A program made the position numbers and the translations under genes. Below the pieces are notes generated by a model, which saw only the letters and a program-made list of their open reading frames with translations, did not search any database and was not told the DNA's origin. Shown in pieces: positions 27,042 through 35,250 of a stretch of DNA of 64,000 nt (positions within the stretch are counted from its first letter, which is position 1; every line of letters begins with the position of its first letter). This DNA comes from Solibacillus palustris (GTDB lineage Bacteria > Bacillota > Bacilli > Bacillales_A > Planococcaceae): positions 248,001 to 312,000 of the forward strand of contig NZ_JAKZFC010000001.1 in NCBI RefSeq assembly GCF_022549215.1. The letters are read 5' to 3'.

Positions 27042-27224
27042 ATGAAAATTGATTGCTTTAAATGCCAGCATTTCCGTGTGACGTGGGATCAAACAAATCC
27101 ACGTGGTTGCACGGCATACGGCTTTAAAACAAAACAGCTGCCATCATTAGTTGTACGGCAGTCGAGTGGCATGGATTGTTTAAAATTTGTGCAAAAAATA
27201 AGGCAGGGGGACACGAGTCGATGA
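27042..27224 (+). CDS. Small Cys-rich protein linked to ung
   Basis: 60 residues. CFKCQHF at the N-terminus, then TWDQTNPRGCTAYGFK and a C-terminal SSGMDCLKF: four conserved-looking Cys (C5, C8, C23, C46) that could bind a metal. Similar small proteins with the pattern CxxCxHxxxTWDxxxPxxCxxxGFK occur beside UDG or related genes and are sometimes annotated after their neighbour; I know of no tested function. Ribosome site GAGAGGG. Its stop overlaps the next start (ATGA), so it is translated with ywdI. Confidence 0.75.
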   Translation: MKIDCFKCQHFRVTWDQTNPRGCTAYGFKTKQLPSLVVRQSSGMDCLKFVQKIRQGDTSR

Positions 27225-27490
27225 TTACACAACAAACCATTTTAATGCAAATTGAAAAGTTGACTATTGAGGCGCGCCAAGCAACTTCAGAGCAACAAGT
27301 ACGAGAAAAATTTGCGGCTATTAAAGCAATTTGTGATGTTGTGCTTGCAGAAAACAGGACTGAAAAGCAACAGTCCGTAAGCGTCACACCAAACGCGATG
27401 CCTGTTCCAGCCTTCACACAGCCTGTCGCAATCCCGTCGCAAAAGTTGCAAGAAGACGACGCCAACGGAGATTCGCTATTTGATTTTTAA
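27221..27490 (+). CDS. ywdI: YwdI family protein (DUF5327)
   Basis: 89 residues. The N-terminal half (QTILMQIEKLTIEARQA) looks like a helical pair; the C-terminal part is Pro/Gln/Val-rich and ends DDANGDSLFDF. Its position between ung and ywdK is the same as in B. subtilis. Function unknown. ATG overlaps the stop of the preceding gene by 4 bp; no site-specific motifs seen. Confidence 0.7.
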   Translation: MITQQTILMQIEKLTIEARQATSEQQVREKFAAIKAICDVVLAENRTEKQQSVSVTPNAMPVPAFTQPVAIPSQKLQEDDANGDSLFDF

Positions 27491-27515
27491 CAAACTAAAA
27501 AAAGAGGTAAAGATA

Positions 27516-27893
27516 ATGAAAGGTTCAATTATTTCTGGTGCGATTCATGGCTTTTTAGCGGTAGCACTTGGTGCATTTGCAGCCCATGGTTTAAAAGATA
27601 TTTTAGATGATTACGGCACAGGTATTTGGGATACTGCGGTACAATATCAAATGTTCCATGCAACTGCTTTAATCCTAGTCGGTATTTTAATGGCTCGTTC
27701 TATTATTGGTGAAGTAAAGCAATTAAAGATCGCAATGATTTGCTTTAATTTCGGTATCCTTATTTTTTCAGGTAGCTTAATGGTACTTGCTTTGACAGGT
27801 ATTAAAGTATTAGGCGCAATTACCCCAATTGGCGGCGTTTTATTTTTAGTTGGCTGGGTCATGGTCATTATGGCCACATTAAAAAGAGCATAA
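27516..27893 (+). CDS. ywdK: YwdK, DUF423 small membrane protein
   Basis: 125 residues from the ATG at 27516, preceded by AAAGAGGTAA. The N-terminal GAIHGFLAVALGAFAAHGLK, YQMFHATALI and ITPIGGVLFLVGWVMVI are standard DUF423 signatures with four hydrophobic segments. Role unknown. Followed by a good terminator that closes the cluster. Confidence 0.88.
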   Translation: MKGSIISGAIHGFLAVALGAFAAHGLKDILDDYGTGIWDTAVQYQMFHATALILVGILMARSIIGEVKQLKIAMICFNFGILIFSGSLMVLALTGIKVLGAITPIGGVLFLVGWVMVIMATLKRA

Positions 27894-27899
27894 AAAAAT

Positions 27900-27939
27900 T
27901 AAGCATGTACTTCTAGGATTGGAAGTATATGCTTTTTTT
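27900..27939 (+). terminator. Terminator after ywdK
   Basis: AAGCATGTACTTC/GAAGTATATGCTT hairpin followed by T7. Confidence 0.8.
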
Positions 27940-28028
27940 AGTATATTAATAATTAAATTAAAACTTTTTTCTAAATTATCGGAATTTATTGTATAGTTAA
28001 AAAGTAACTTAGTGAAGGAGCGAAGACA

Positions 28029-29225
28029 ATGAATCAATTAATAACGAAACTACAAGAGCACTTCGAAGAGATGGTTATCATTCGACGCTATTTACACGAA
28101 TATCCAGAAATCTCCCATGAAGAAGTACAGACACCCACCTATATTGCGAAATTTTATCGTGAGCTTGGTTTAGAAGTTCGTGAACATGTAGGTGGGCGTG
28201 GGGTAGTTGCGACATTACGTGGAGCGAGACCAGGTAAAACCGTTGCGTTACGGGCTGATTTTGATGGCTTGGCAATTCAAGAATTAAATGAAGTTCCATA
28301 TAAATCAAAAAATGATGGCGTAATGCATGCATGTGGTCATGATGGGCATACGGCAACGTTACTCGTATTAGCAAAAGCATTAACAGAAATGCACGAGCAT
28401 CTAGTAGGGAGTGTTGTCTTCATTCACCAGCATGCCGAGGAAGTCGCACCAGGTGGGGCAAAGGCAATGATTGAAGATGGCTGCCTAGAAGGCGTAGACG
28501 TAATCTTTGGTACACATTTATGGGCACCAACTCCATTGGGGGAGATTTTAGTACGTGATGGGGCAATTATGGCAGCAGCGGATCGCTTTGAAATTATCAT
28601 TCAAGGTAAAGGGGGGCATGGTGCAGAACCTCAGCACTCTGTAGATGCAATAGTCGTAGGCGCACATTTTGTAACGCAATTACAAACACTTATATCACGC
28701 CGAATTGCACCACTTCACTCAGCGGTTGTGACAGTAGGGCATTTCGAAGCAATAAATCCATTCAATGTCATTGCGGATACCGTAAAAATTCAAGGTACTG
28801 TACGCGCGTTTGATGAAGTCGTACGTCAGCAAATCAAACAAGAAATTGAAACGCTTTTAAAGGCAACTTGTTTAGGTATGCATGCTAGCTATGAGTTCGA
28901 TTACTTTGACGGCTATCCACCGGTTATAAATCATGTACAAGAGACGCAATACATTCAGAATATTGCTGGGCAAATACCTACAGTAGAGCAAGTGACTGTT
29001 TGTCCACCATTTATGATTGGCGAGGACTTTGGTTATTATATGCAACATGTTCCAGGGACATTTTTCTTTACTGGTGCCAAAAATCCTGCATGGGAGACAG
29101 TTTATCCGCATCATCATGCAAAATTTGATTTTGATGAAAGGGCTATGTTAATTGCGGCACAAGTTTTAGGTGCAGCGACATGGAGCTTTTTAACGAGCGA
29201 AAATAATGGGGATGTAGTATTATAA
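28029..29225 (+). CDS. M20 family amidohydrolase (hippurate hydrolase/amino-acid deacylase type)
   Basis: 398 residues. Metal ligands are visible as MHACGHDGHT near residue 100, HQHAEEVAPGG near 135 and HLWAP near 165, with the late HHHAKFDFDE motif near 365. A dimerisation domain insertion (KGKGGHGAEPQHSVDA) starts near residue 195. The family hydrolyses N-acyl amino acids such as N-acetylcysteine derivatives or hippurate; the substrate cannot be told from sequence. Good RBS (GAAGGAGCG). Monocistronic or followed by the chemoreceptor gene 47 bp downstream. Confidence 0.88.
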   Translation: MNQLITKLQEHFEEMVIIRRYLHEYPEISHEEVQTPTYIAKFYRELGLEVREHVGGRGVVATLRGARPGKTVALRADFDGLAIQELNEVPYKSKNDGVMHACGHDGHTATLLVLAKALTEMHEHLVGSVVFIHQHAEEVAPGGAKAMIEDGCLEGVDVIFGTHLWAPTPLGEILVRDGAIMAAADRFEIIIQGKGGHGAEPQHSVDAIVVGAHFVTQLQTLISRRIAPLHSAVVTVGHFEAINPFNVIADTVKIQGTVRAFDEVVRQQIKQEIETLLKATCLGMHASYEFDYFDGYPPVINHVQETQYIQNIAGQIPTVEQVTVCPPFMIGEDFGYYMQHVPGTFFFTGAKNPAWETVYPHHHAKFDFDERAMLIAAQVLGAATWSFLTSENNGDVVL

Positions 29226-29272
29226 ATTATACATTTTTAGTAAAAATTTTTAAAAAATAGGGGGATAATTAT

Positions 29273-30958
29273 ATGAGGGTTGGTGCTAAGTTAAATATTG
29301 CCTTTTATTCAATGATTGCATTGTTTGCAATCACAATAGGAATCACCTTTATGAGCTTGAATAATATCGAAGCAAAGTCCGAAGAAGCTTTAGATTATCG
29401 TGTCGTGCAAATTCGTTTAGTTGATGAAATTCGTTTCATTATATCGATGCAGGGGCTATATGCACGTGCAGTTGTACTAGATGGTACGGAAGAATCATAT
29501 GAAAATTTCGAATATTATAAAGGGTTGTTAACAGAAGAAATACAGAGTTTAGAAAAATTAGCAAACAGCGATACAATGAAAGAGCATATTGCGCAGCTTC
29601 ACAAATTTAATAATGATTTTAACAATGGTTCTCTAGATATGTTGGACGCAATTGAACGTGGAGATAATCGATTAGCTAATGGTTTTATTAACACAAAATT
29701 AAAAGCGGCGAATAATGGGATATTAGCTGTTGCGGACCAAATAGTGGAATTTCAAGAACAACAATTGGTTGAAATTAATAAACAAACAGCTGGTGCGATT
29801 TTGTTAACGAAATCCATAGCCATTCTAGCATTAGTAGTAAGTATTGCTATTGTCTTCATATTCATTATTTATATTCGCAGAACAATAACAAGCCCACTTA
29901 AAAATGTTGTAAAGAAAGCCAATATTATTGCATCTGGTGATTTGTCGCAACATGATATCGTTGTAAAATCAAAAGATGAAATTGGACAACTTGGACATGC
30001 ATTTAATTTAATGAAGACAAATTTATCCGGCTTAATTAATAATATTCAAATTAATGCAGAGCAATTAAGTGGCGCTGCTCAAGAACTTTCAGCAAGTACA
30101 GAGGAAATTACTGCCACGACAGAAGACATAACAACGCGTGTAAGTAATACATCAGAATCAGCGCATGTTTCAGCACAAGCCTCAAATGAAAGTGCGCGAG
30201 CTATGGAAGAAACCGCTTCTGGTGTACAACGTATCGCAGAAGCAACGCAATTATTACATGGTAGCTCGATTGATGCATCGAAAACAGCACAAAATGGTGG
30301 AGCAATTATTCATCATGCAAAAACACAAATGGATATCATTAGTGCTTCAACAAACACTGTCAATAATTTAGTACAAAAGCTTGCTAAGCAAACGGAAGAA
30401 ATTAATAATATTTCAAAAGTCATTACAGGCATTACAGATCAAACGAATTTATTGGCATTAAACGCGGCGATTGAGGCGGCTCGTGCGGGCGAACATGGGA
30501 AAGGGTTTGCAGTTGTAGCAGATGAAGTGCGTAAATTAGCAGAGCAATCGAAAACATCTGCAACTTCTATTGTTAATTTAACGCTTGAAATTAAGTCTGA
30601 CACGGAAAATGTAGAGCGCGCGGTAACTGAATCGTTATTATCTGTACAAGATGGTGTTGAAATTATTACAGAGGCTGGGAATTCATTTACTTCGATTGTA
30701 GGAGCAGTTACGAAAATGTCCACACAAATCGAAGAAATCTCCGCTACTTCTGAACAACTTTCAGCAAGTGCGGAGCAAGTAAGTGCATCGATAAATGAAA
30801 TTGCAATTGGCTCCAATGAATCAAGTAGTAATTTGGAAGTAATTGCTGCTGCGGTGGAGGAACAAGCAGCAACGATGCAACAGGTAAGTGCTGTAGCTGT
30901 CACATTAAGTGGAAATGCTCAAGACTTACAACAAGAAATTCAGCAATTTAAAATTTGA
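29273..30958 (+). CDS. Methyl-accepting chemotaxis protein
   Basis: 561 residues. Membrane helix at about 9-29, an extracellular four-helix-bundle-like sensor (residues 30-175), second helix about 177-199, HAMP domain about 200-255, and the cytoplasmic signalling region to the end. The hairpin tip is intact ([20 protein letters not shown] near residue 395). The ligand is unknown. No CheR/CheB-binding pentapeptide is seen at the C-terminus. Ribosome site AGGGGGA. Repeat copy B begins on its stop codon. Confidence 0.92.
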   Translation: MRVGAKLNIAFYSMIALFAITIGITFMSLNNIEAKSEEALDYRVVQIRLVDEIRFIISMQGLYARAVVLDGTEESYENFEYYKGLLTEEIQSLEKLANSDTMKEHIAQLHKFNNDFNNGSLDMLDAIERGDNRLANGFINTKLKAANNGILAVADQIVEFQEQQLVEINKQTAGAILLTKSIAILALVVSIAIVFIFIIYIRRTITSPLKNVVKKANIIASGDLSQHDIVVKSKDEIGQLGHAFNLMKTNLSGLINNIQINAEQLSGAAQELSASTEEITATTEDITTRVSNTSESAHVSAQASNESARAMEETASGVQRIAEATQLLHGSSIDASKTAQNGGAIIHHAKTQMDIISASTNTVNNLVQKLAKQTEEINNISKVITGITDQTNLLALNAAIEAARAGEHGKGFAVVADEVRKLAEQSKTSATSIVNLTLEIKSDTENVERAVTESLLSVQDGVEIITEAGNSFTSIVGAVTKMSTQIEEISATSEQLSASAEQVSASINEIAIGSNESSSNLEVIAAAVEEQAATMQQVSAVAVTLSGNAQDLQQEIQQFKI

Positions 30959-31142
30959 CTTGCTTCAGCTGAAGATTTCACACTTCTATGTGAGGGAGAT
31001 GAATACTATGTATGTCCTTCATTTAGAGAGGCAATCCATGGCTGAATCAAGTTACAGCCCCGGCGGATGTCACAGATTTTTCAGAGGAGTTTTTCGAGCA
31101 AGCACGAAAAAATCTGGACGCAATTACGCCGAGGCGTAATTG
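30958..31142 (+). repeat. Structured repeat element, copy B (after the chemoreceptor gene)
   Basis: The core at 31057-31142 matches copies C and D almost base for base (GCCCCGGCGGATGTCACAG at its start). The 5' module is closed by ACTTGCTTCAGC and GCTGAATCAAGT (one mismatch) and contains the CTTCTATGTGAGGGAGATGAA segment also seen, diverged, in copy D. It starts on the last base of the stop codon. A terminator follows within 5 bp. Confidence 0.88.
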
Positions 31143-31146
31143 ATTA

Positions 31147-31192
31147 AGAAGAAGGGATTGTCCGAAAGTAATTTCAGAACAATCCCTTCTTC
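31147..31192. terminator. Terminator, bidirectional (chemoreceptor/gerQ)
   Basis: AAGAAGGGATTGT/ACAATCCCTTCTT with a 19-nt loop, between convergent genes. T-poor on the plus strand. Confidence 0.65.
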
Positions 31193-31215
31193 TAATTTAA
31201 GATACTGAAATTTCT

Positions 31216-31551
31216 TTACGGAGATTGCGTGAAGTAATTTAGCTCCTCATCAAACTCAGCATAGTCAAAATAAATCATCGGGAATAAAAAGCGGTGATTT
31301 GATTTGAGCTCACGCAAAATGACATGATCACGCCCAGCTGCTTCTACAACACCTCTTACTGTACGCGTATTAGTACCAGCAACAGCATTATCAAATGAAA
31401 AATAGAAGGTGCCCGGTTTTCCTTTGTTAAGTCGTAAAATATTTTCGATATAAGACTCTTCACGTGGAAAAGCAGCGCCCGGTACAGTATTTTGCATAGG
31501 TATACCTGAAGGATTCATTTGAGGCATTGGTGATGTCCAATAATAAGTCAA
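31216..31551 (-). CDS. gerQ: Spore coat protein GerQ
   Basis: 111 residues, TTG start with AAAGGACGG upstream. The N-terminal part is Pro/Met/Gln-rich and low-complexity; the C-terminal domain (SYIENILRLNKGKPGTFYF, VEAAGRDHVILRE, IYFDYAEFDEELNY) matches GerQ/YwdL. In B. subtilis GerQ is needed for CwlJ-dependent germination and is cross-linked by transglutaminase Tgl through N-terminal lysines. Notably, the N-terminal 40 residues here contain no lysine, so such cross-linking, if it occurs, would have to use other lysines or act through glutamines. Confidence 0.85.
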   Translation of the reverse strand: MTYYWTSPMPQMNPSGIPMQNTVPGAAFPREESYIENILRLNKGKPGTFYFSFDNAVAGTNTRTVRGVVEAAGRDHVILRELKSNHRFLFPMIYFDYAEFDEELNYFTQSP

Positions 31552-31795
31552 ATTGGTATCCGTCCTTTCGAAAATGGTGTCATACTAAGGGAGGTCCCTT
31601 GTTATCGGTTTAGTATATGCAACACGGTATGTGAAAGATACATAGCAAAGTAAAAATAGGGTGTATGCTTTGGAAAAAAATGAATAGACTAATAATAAAA
31701 TTAGAAATATGTAATATCTTCGAATAAGTGGGTAAAGATTCAGGGAAATGAAAGAGATGTTGCCTCGTGTACATAAAACTCGGGGAGTGAATGTG

Positions 31796-31966
31796 ATGAA
31801 AATCGACATTTGGATTGGAATGATTATTAGTGCGATTTTGTCGTTTGCAATCGCAGCATTTTTCGGAGAACCACTGAATTGGTATTTACTCGTATTACTA
31901 ATAGTAACGGGTTTATACATTAATACCATCATCATTATTTTAAAATTAAAGGACGACCGCACTTGA
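31796..31966 (+). CDS. Small two-helix membrane protein
   Basis: 56 residues from the ATG at 31796, which has GGGGAG upstream. Two hydrophobic helices (about 5-23 and 26-46) around a short GEPLNW loop, then a charged tail (KLKDDRT). I do not recognise the family. The strong ribosome site and own terminator argue for a real gene. Confidence 0.55.
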   Translation: MKIDIWIGMIISAILSFAIAAFFGEPLNWYLLVLLIVTGLYINTIIIILKLKDDRT

Positions 31967-31969
31967 ATG

Positions 31970-32000
31970 GATGAGTTGATTTTCGAACTCATCTTTTTTA
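31970..32000 (+). terminator. Terminator of the small membrane gene
   Basis: GATGAGTT/AACTCATC followed by T6. Confidence 0.8.
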
Positions 32001-32126
32001 ATTTATTCCCGGTATGACACCCCAGCTCAACTAGATTAGTAAGTATCTGGCTGTCGTGCCTAACGTTTATTTTGATTTACAAACGGATAATAAGTGAGAA
32101 GGGAAGGATATGAAGTTAAAGTATGA

Positions 32127-32163
32127 ACAAAAAAGGCTATTTGAAAGGTTTCAAATAGCCCCA
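32127..32163 (-). terminator. Terminator of hemQ
   Basis: GGCTATTTGAAA/TTTCAAATAGCC 12-bp hairpin followed by T6 on the minus strand. Confidence 0.85.
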
Positions 32164-32171
32164 TTTTACAA

Positions 32172-32909
32172 TTAAATGGCTAATAATTTCTCTAATTTTT
32201 CATTGTCTAATAAGTTTCCTACTAGGAACTCACCGAACTCACCATAGCGAGCTGACACTTCATCAAAGCGCATTTCATATACGATTTTTTTGAATTGCAG
32301 CATATCATCAGAGAATAATGTTACGCCCCATTCGTGATCGTCTAAACCAACTGAACCTGTGATAATTTGCTTGATTTTACCTGCATAGCTACGGCCAATA
32401 AGTCCGTGTGCGTGCATTAACTGGCGGCGCTCATCCATTGAAAGCATATACCAGTTGTCATTGCCGTCACGTTTTTTGTCCATTGGGTAGAAGCAAACGT
32501 ATTTTGATTTTGGTAATTCAGGATACAGGCGCGCACGTACATGTGGGTTTTGGTATGGATCTTCGTCTGATTTACCTGCTAGGTAGTTTGATAACTCTAC
32601 GATTGACACGTAAGAATACGTTGGAATCGTGAAATCCGCGATGGCTAATTTTGCAAAGCGTGTTTCAATATCACCTAATTCTTCTGGTGTTTCACGTAAT
32701 GTCATAATCATGAAATCTGCTTTTTGCCCAATAATTGAGTAGAAAGCGTTCGAGCCTGTATCTTTATTTAAGTCCTCTAAAAATGCGATGAACTCTTTCG
32801 TTGCGGCTTCGCGTTCTTCTGCAGAAACTAATTTCCAAGATGCCCAATCGATTGAGCGGAAATCATGTAGTGCATACCAGCCATCTAACGTAATTGCTGC
32901 TTCATTCAT
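32172..32909 (-). CDS. hemQ: Coproheme decarboxylase HemQ
   Basis: Final enzyme of the coproporphyrin-dependent haem pathway, decarboxylating iron-coproporphyrin III to haem b with peroxide. 245 residues, chlorite-dismutase superfamily. [14 protein letters not shown] at the start, [12 protein letters not shown] with the reactive Tyr near residue 147 region, and [15 protein letters not shown] with the axial His near residue 170 are in place. RBS AAGGAG. A Fur-like sequence lies just upstream (see findings). Divergent from lipL. Confidence 0.93.
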   Translation of the reverse strand: MNEAAITLDGWYALHDFRSIDWASWKLVSAEEREAATKEFIAFLEDLNKDTGSNAFYSIIGQKADFMIMTLRETPEELGDIETRFAKLAIADFTIPTYSYVSIVELSNYLAGKSDEDPYQNPHVRARLYPELPKSKYVCFYPMDKKRDGNDNWYMLSMDERRQLMHAHGLIGRSYAGKIKQIITGSVGLDDHEWGVTLFSDDMLQFKKIVYEMRFDEVSARYGEFGEFLVGNLLDNEKLEKLLAI

Positions 32910-33072
32910 ATGTAAACACTCCTTGTAATTGAAAATGATTCACAGTTAGTGTAGCACAAAACACGCTAAAAAAATCATTTACACGACTTAAAATCAATAA
33001 TTTCACCAATTTGACATGACTTTAAATTGCGGTATGCTAAAGTGAGAATAATGTGAAACTAGGAGTAATTTT

Positions 33073-33900
33073 ATGAACGAACTTTTGCAACAAACAACAT
33101 GGCGTTTTGTCGATCAATCGATCAGTGCCAATAAGCGTTCGCCATTAGAGTCATTTGCGATGGACGATACATTATGCCATTTAGTTGGCCAAGAAATGAC
33201 GAACCCAACAATTCGTACATGGGTGCACCATGATTCGGTAGTTTTAGGAATCCAAGATCACCGGTTACCACATATTGAACAAGGGATGGCGCAATTGCGA
33301 ACAAATGGATATGAGCCGATTGTTCGTAACTCAGGCGGGTTAGCTGTTGTGTTAGATGCAGGTGTGTTAAATATTTCAATTGTGCTTGGTGAACAAACAC
33401 CGCTCAGTATTAATGCTGCGTTTGATGTGATGGTCAATTTTATTCGGACGTTATTTCCGCAGGTCGCCGACAAAATCGAAGTCTATGAAATTGTTGGCTC
33501 GTATTGCCCCGGTTCCTATGATTTGAGTATAAATGGGAAAAAGTTTGCGGGTATTTCGCAGCGCCGAATGAAAAATGGCATTGCGGTGCAAATTTATTTA
33601 TGTGTAGAAGGTAGTGGTAGCAAGCGCGCGGAGCTGATTCGTGAATTTTATGCTGCTGGTTTACAGGAGGAAGAAACGAAATTCCAATATCCTATGATTA
33701 CACCGCATGTGATGGCTTCACTACAGGAGTTAACGGGTGAAATGGTCACCGTTCAAGAGGTCAATGAGCGTATTCGCCAGTTACTTTTTGAATGGAAGGG
33801 TATGTTTGAAGAGCAATCTTTACAAGAAAATGAGATAGAATTATATACATTTTATTTGCAGCGTGTTTTAAAGCGCAATGAATCAATGTTAACGAAATAA
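33073..33900 (+). CDS. lipL: Octanoyl-[GcvH]:protein N-octanoyltransferase LipL
   Basis: Transfers octanoyl groups from GcvH to E2 subunits in Bacillus-type lipoate synthesis. 275 residues, BPL/LPL fold. The catalytic cysteine is C145 in SYCPGSYDLSINGKKFAG, with the conserved lysine in GKKFAGISQRR; RNSGGLAVVLDAG is the acyl-binding segment. The SYCPGSYD form separates LipL from LplA/LipM. RBS TAGGAG. Matches ywfL in the conserved order. Confidence 0.92.
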   Translation: MNELLQQTTWRFVDQSISANKRSPLESFAMDDTLCHLVGQEMTNPTIRTWVHHDSVVLGIQDHRLPHIEQGMAQLRTNGYEPIVRNSGGLAVVLDAGVLNISIVLGEQTPLSINAAFDVMVNFIRTLFPQVADKIEVYEIVGSYCPGSYDLSINGKKFAGISQRRMKNGIAVQIYLCVEGSGSKRAELIREFYAAGLQEEETKFQYPMITPHVMASLQELTGEMVTVQEVNERIRQLLFEWKGMFEEQSLQENEIELYTFYLQRVLKRNESMLTK

Positions 33901-33933
33901 AAAGGACGACGTGCACTATGGGTGCACGTCGCC
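33896..33933 (-). terminator. Hairpin terminator overlapping the rsfA 3' end
   Basis: CGACGTGCAC/GTGCACGTCG with loop CCATA; T5 on the minus strand. The rsfA stop codon lies in the loop, so the last codons of rsfA form one arm. Confidence 0.75.
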
Positions 33934-34560
33934 AACTTCTGTGATAGATGTTTGTGAAACTAAATTTCCGTTTTTCTCCATTTTAAAGGTTGGTGTTGCA
34001 AGTCCATCCTCGTCTTCGAATGCTACGAGGCGTCTTGCGCGGTTCATAATCGAAACGAATTGCTCGTAATCTTCTTTAATGGCTTTATTTTCTTTTTGCA
34101 ATGCGTGTAATTGCTGTTCGAGTTGTTGCTTTTGTTCTGTTAATAATGTTGTTAGTTTACGCCATTTTAAAACATCATGTTCACTAGAATTATTGTGTTG
34201 CAAACGTACTAAATAGGCAATCACGATATCAAGTGATAGAGCAGATAATGGAATCGACATCGGTTGCTCTTCATTTGATGGGAGTAAATAGAGTGGTGTT
34301 GTGCGACGTTTAGTTGCTTGATTCATTAGGCGCATACGTTCTTTGCGCTCTTTTTTTGCCTGAGATAAATCTTCCTCGTAAATACGACGAACTACTGCAT
34401 TCCAACGAAAACCACATGCCGCTGCGGTACGATTTAATAGATCACCCGCTTCTTCAAATGCGTTTAACTGAGTACTACCTTCCTTTACATGACGAATTAC
34501 GGCTTCTGCTAGCAATGCGTCATTTTCTTCAATCCATGCATCTTGTCTTGATTTTGTCAT
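33916..34560 (-). CDS. rsfA: RsfA-family prespore-specific regulator
   Basis: 214 residues from the ATG at 34560, which has AAGGGGGA 7 nt upstream (an ATG two codons earlier overlaps the site). The N-terminal SANT/Myb-like segment (MTKSRQDAWIEENDALLAEA, then TAAACGFRWNAVVRRIYEE) is the signature of RsfA/YwfN; a coiled coil spans about residues 125-175. In B. subtilis RsfA, under sigma-F, modulates prespore gene expression. Same neighbours (lipL, ywfO) as in B. subtilis. Confidence 0.88.
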   Translation of the reverse strand: MTKSRQDAWIEENDALLAEAVIRHVKEGSTQLNAFEEAGDLLNRTAAACGFRWNAVVRRIYEEDLSQAKKERKERMRLMNQATKRRTTPLYLLPSNEEQPMSIPLSALSLDIVIAYLVRLQHNNSSEHDVLKWRKLTTLLTEQKQQLEQQLHALQKENKAIKEDYEQFVSIMNRARRLVAFEDEDGLATPTFKMEKNGNLVSQTSITEVGDVHP

Positions 34561-34767
34561 AAACATCCCCCTTAAGTTGTTGTAAATCTATCATGTCCAA
34601 CGCAGGAAAGATTTATTCACTGTATGGTAAATTGTTGCTAGAATTATCGTGAGCGTTGCAGCTATCAGACCTTTGACGGAAATACTAGGATATTGCTTGA
34701 ATGAAGTACGCGACATAAGCTACAATAGCACATAGGTTAAACTAGATGAGAAAGAGGTGTTGACACT

Positions 34768-34992
34768 ATGGCAAACTTATTTCACGTTTGCGATGAATGT
34801 CAGGCCGTTAATTTAAAGACGTTAATTCCCAAATTAAAAGAAATTGATCCAGATGCAACGATTGAAATTGGCTGTCATTCATATTGTGGTCCCGGCCGCA
34901 AAAAAACGTTTACTTTTGTAAATAACCGTCCAGTAGCCGCATTAACTGAAGAGGAGTTAATGGTTAAGGTGTTAGACAAGCTAAAAAAGTAA
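34768..34992 (+). CDS. DUF1450 (YuzB-like) small Cys protein
   Basis: 74 residues. [10 protein letters not shown] at the N-terminus and [20 protein letters not shown] in the middle define DUF1450, a thioredoxin-like small family of unknown function with four Cys that may coordinate a metal or form disulfides. Strong RBS (GAGGTGTTGAC) and own terminator. Confidence 0.85.
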   Translation: MANLFHVCDECQAVNLKTLIPKLKEIDPDATIEIGCHSYCGPGRKKTFTFVNNRPVAALTEEELMVKVLDKLKK

Positions 34993-34999
34993 CGATATA

Positions 35000-35036
35000 A
35001 AATCACTAGTCATGCAATATGGCTAGTGATTTTTGT
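35000..35036 (+). terminator. Terminator after the DUF1450 gene
   Basis: AATCACTAG/CTAGTGATT with T5. Confidence 0.85.
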
Positions 35037-35091
35037 ATGTTAACAATTCTTTTTTACTATGAGTTTCATTATAATGAAGGAAAGAGGTTTT

Positions 35092-35225
35092 AACCTGATT
35101 CATCCCCTACTTCTATAAGTGGGGGATGAATCAAGTTAAGCCCCGGCGGATGTCACAGATTTTTTAGAGGAGTTTTTCAAGTGAACTTGAAAAAATCTGG
35201 ACGCAATTACGCCGAGGCGCAATTG
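35092..35225 (+). repeat. Structured repeat element, copy C (before ywfO)
   Basis: The shortest copy, 134 bp. The 5' module is one hairpin: AACCTGATTCATCCCC pairs with GGGGATGAATCAAGTT (one mismatch), with inner ACTT/AAGT. The core at 35140-35225 is nearly identical to copies B and D. It lies 25 bp upstream of the ywfO start and 55 bp after the preceding terminator, so it is probably in the ywfO leader. Confidence 0.88.
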
Positions 35226-35250
35226 ATTTTTTAAAAAGGAGGTCGGTTTT

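Noticed and set aside
31585-31992. 135-codon minus-strand frame next to gerQ
   Set aside because: Overlaps the small plus-strand membrane gene that has a strong ribosome site and terminator; its own start has none and the sequence resembles no family I know.
32110-32175. 21-codon frame beginning MKLKYEQKRLFERF
   Set aside because: It runs through the hemQ terminator hairpin; most likely chance despite AAGGGAAGG upstream.
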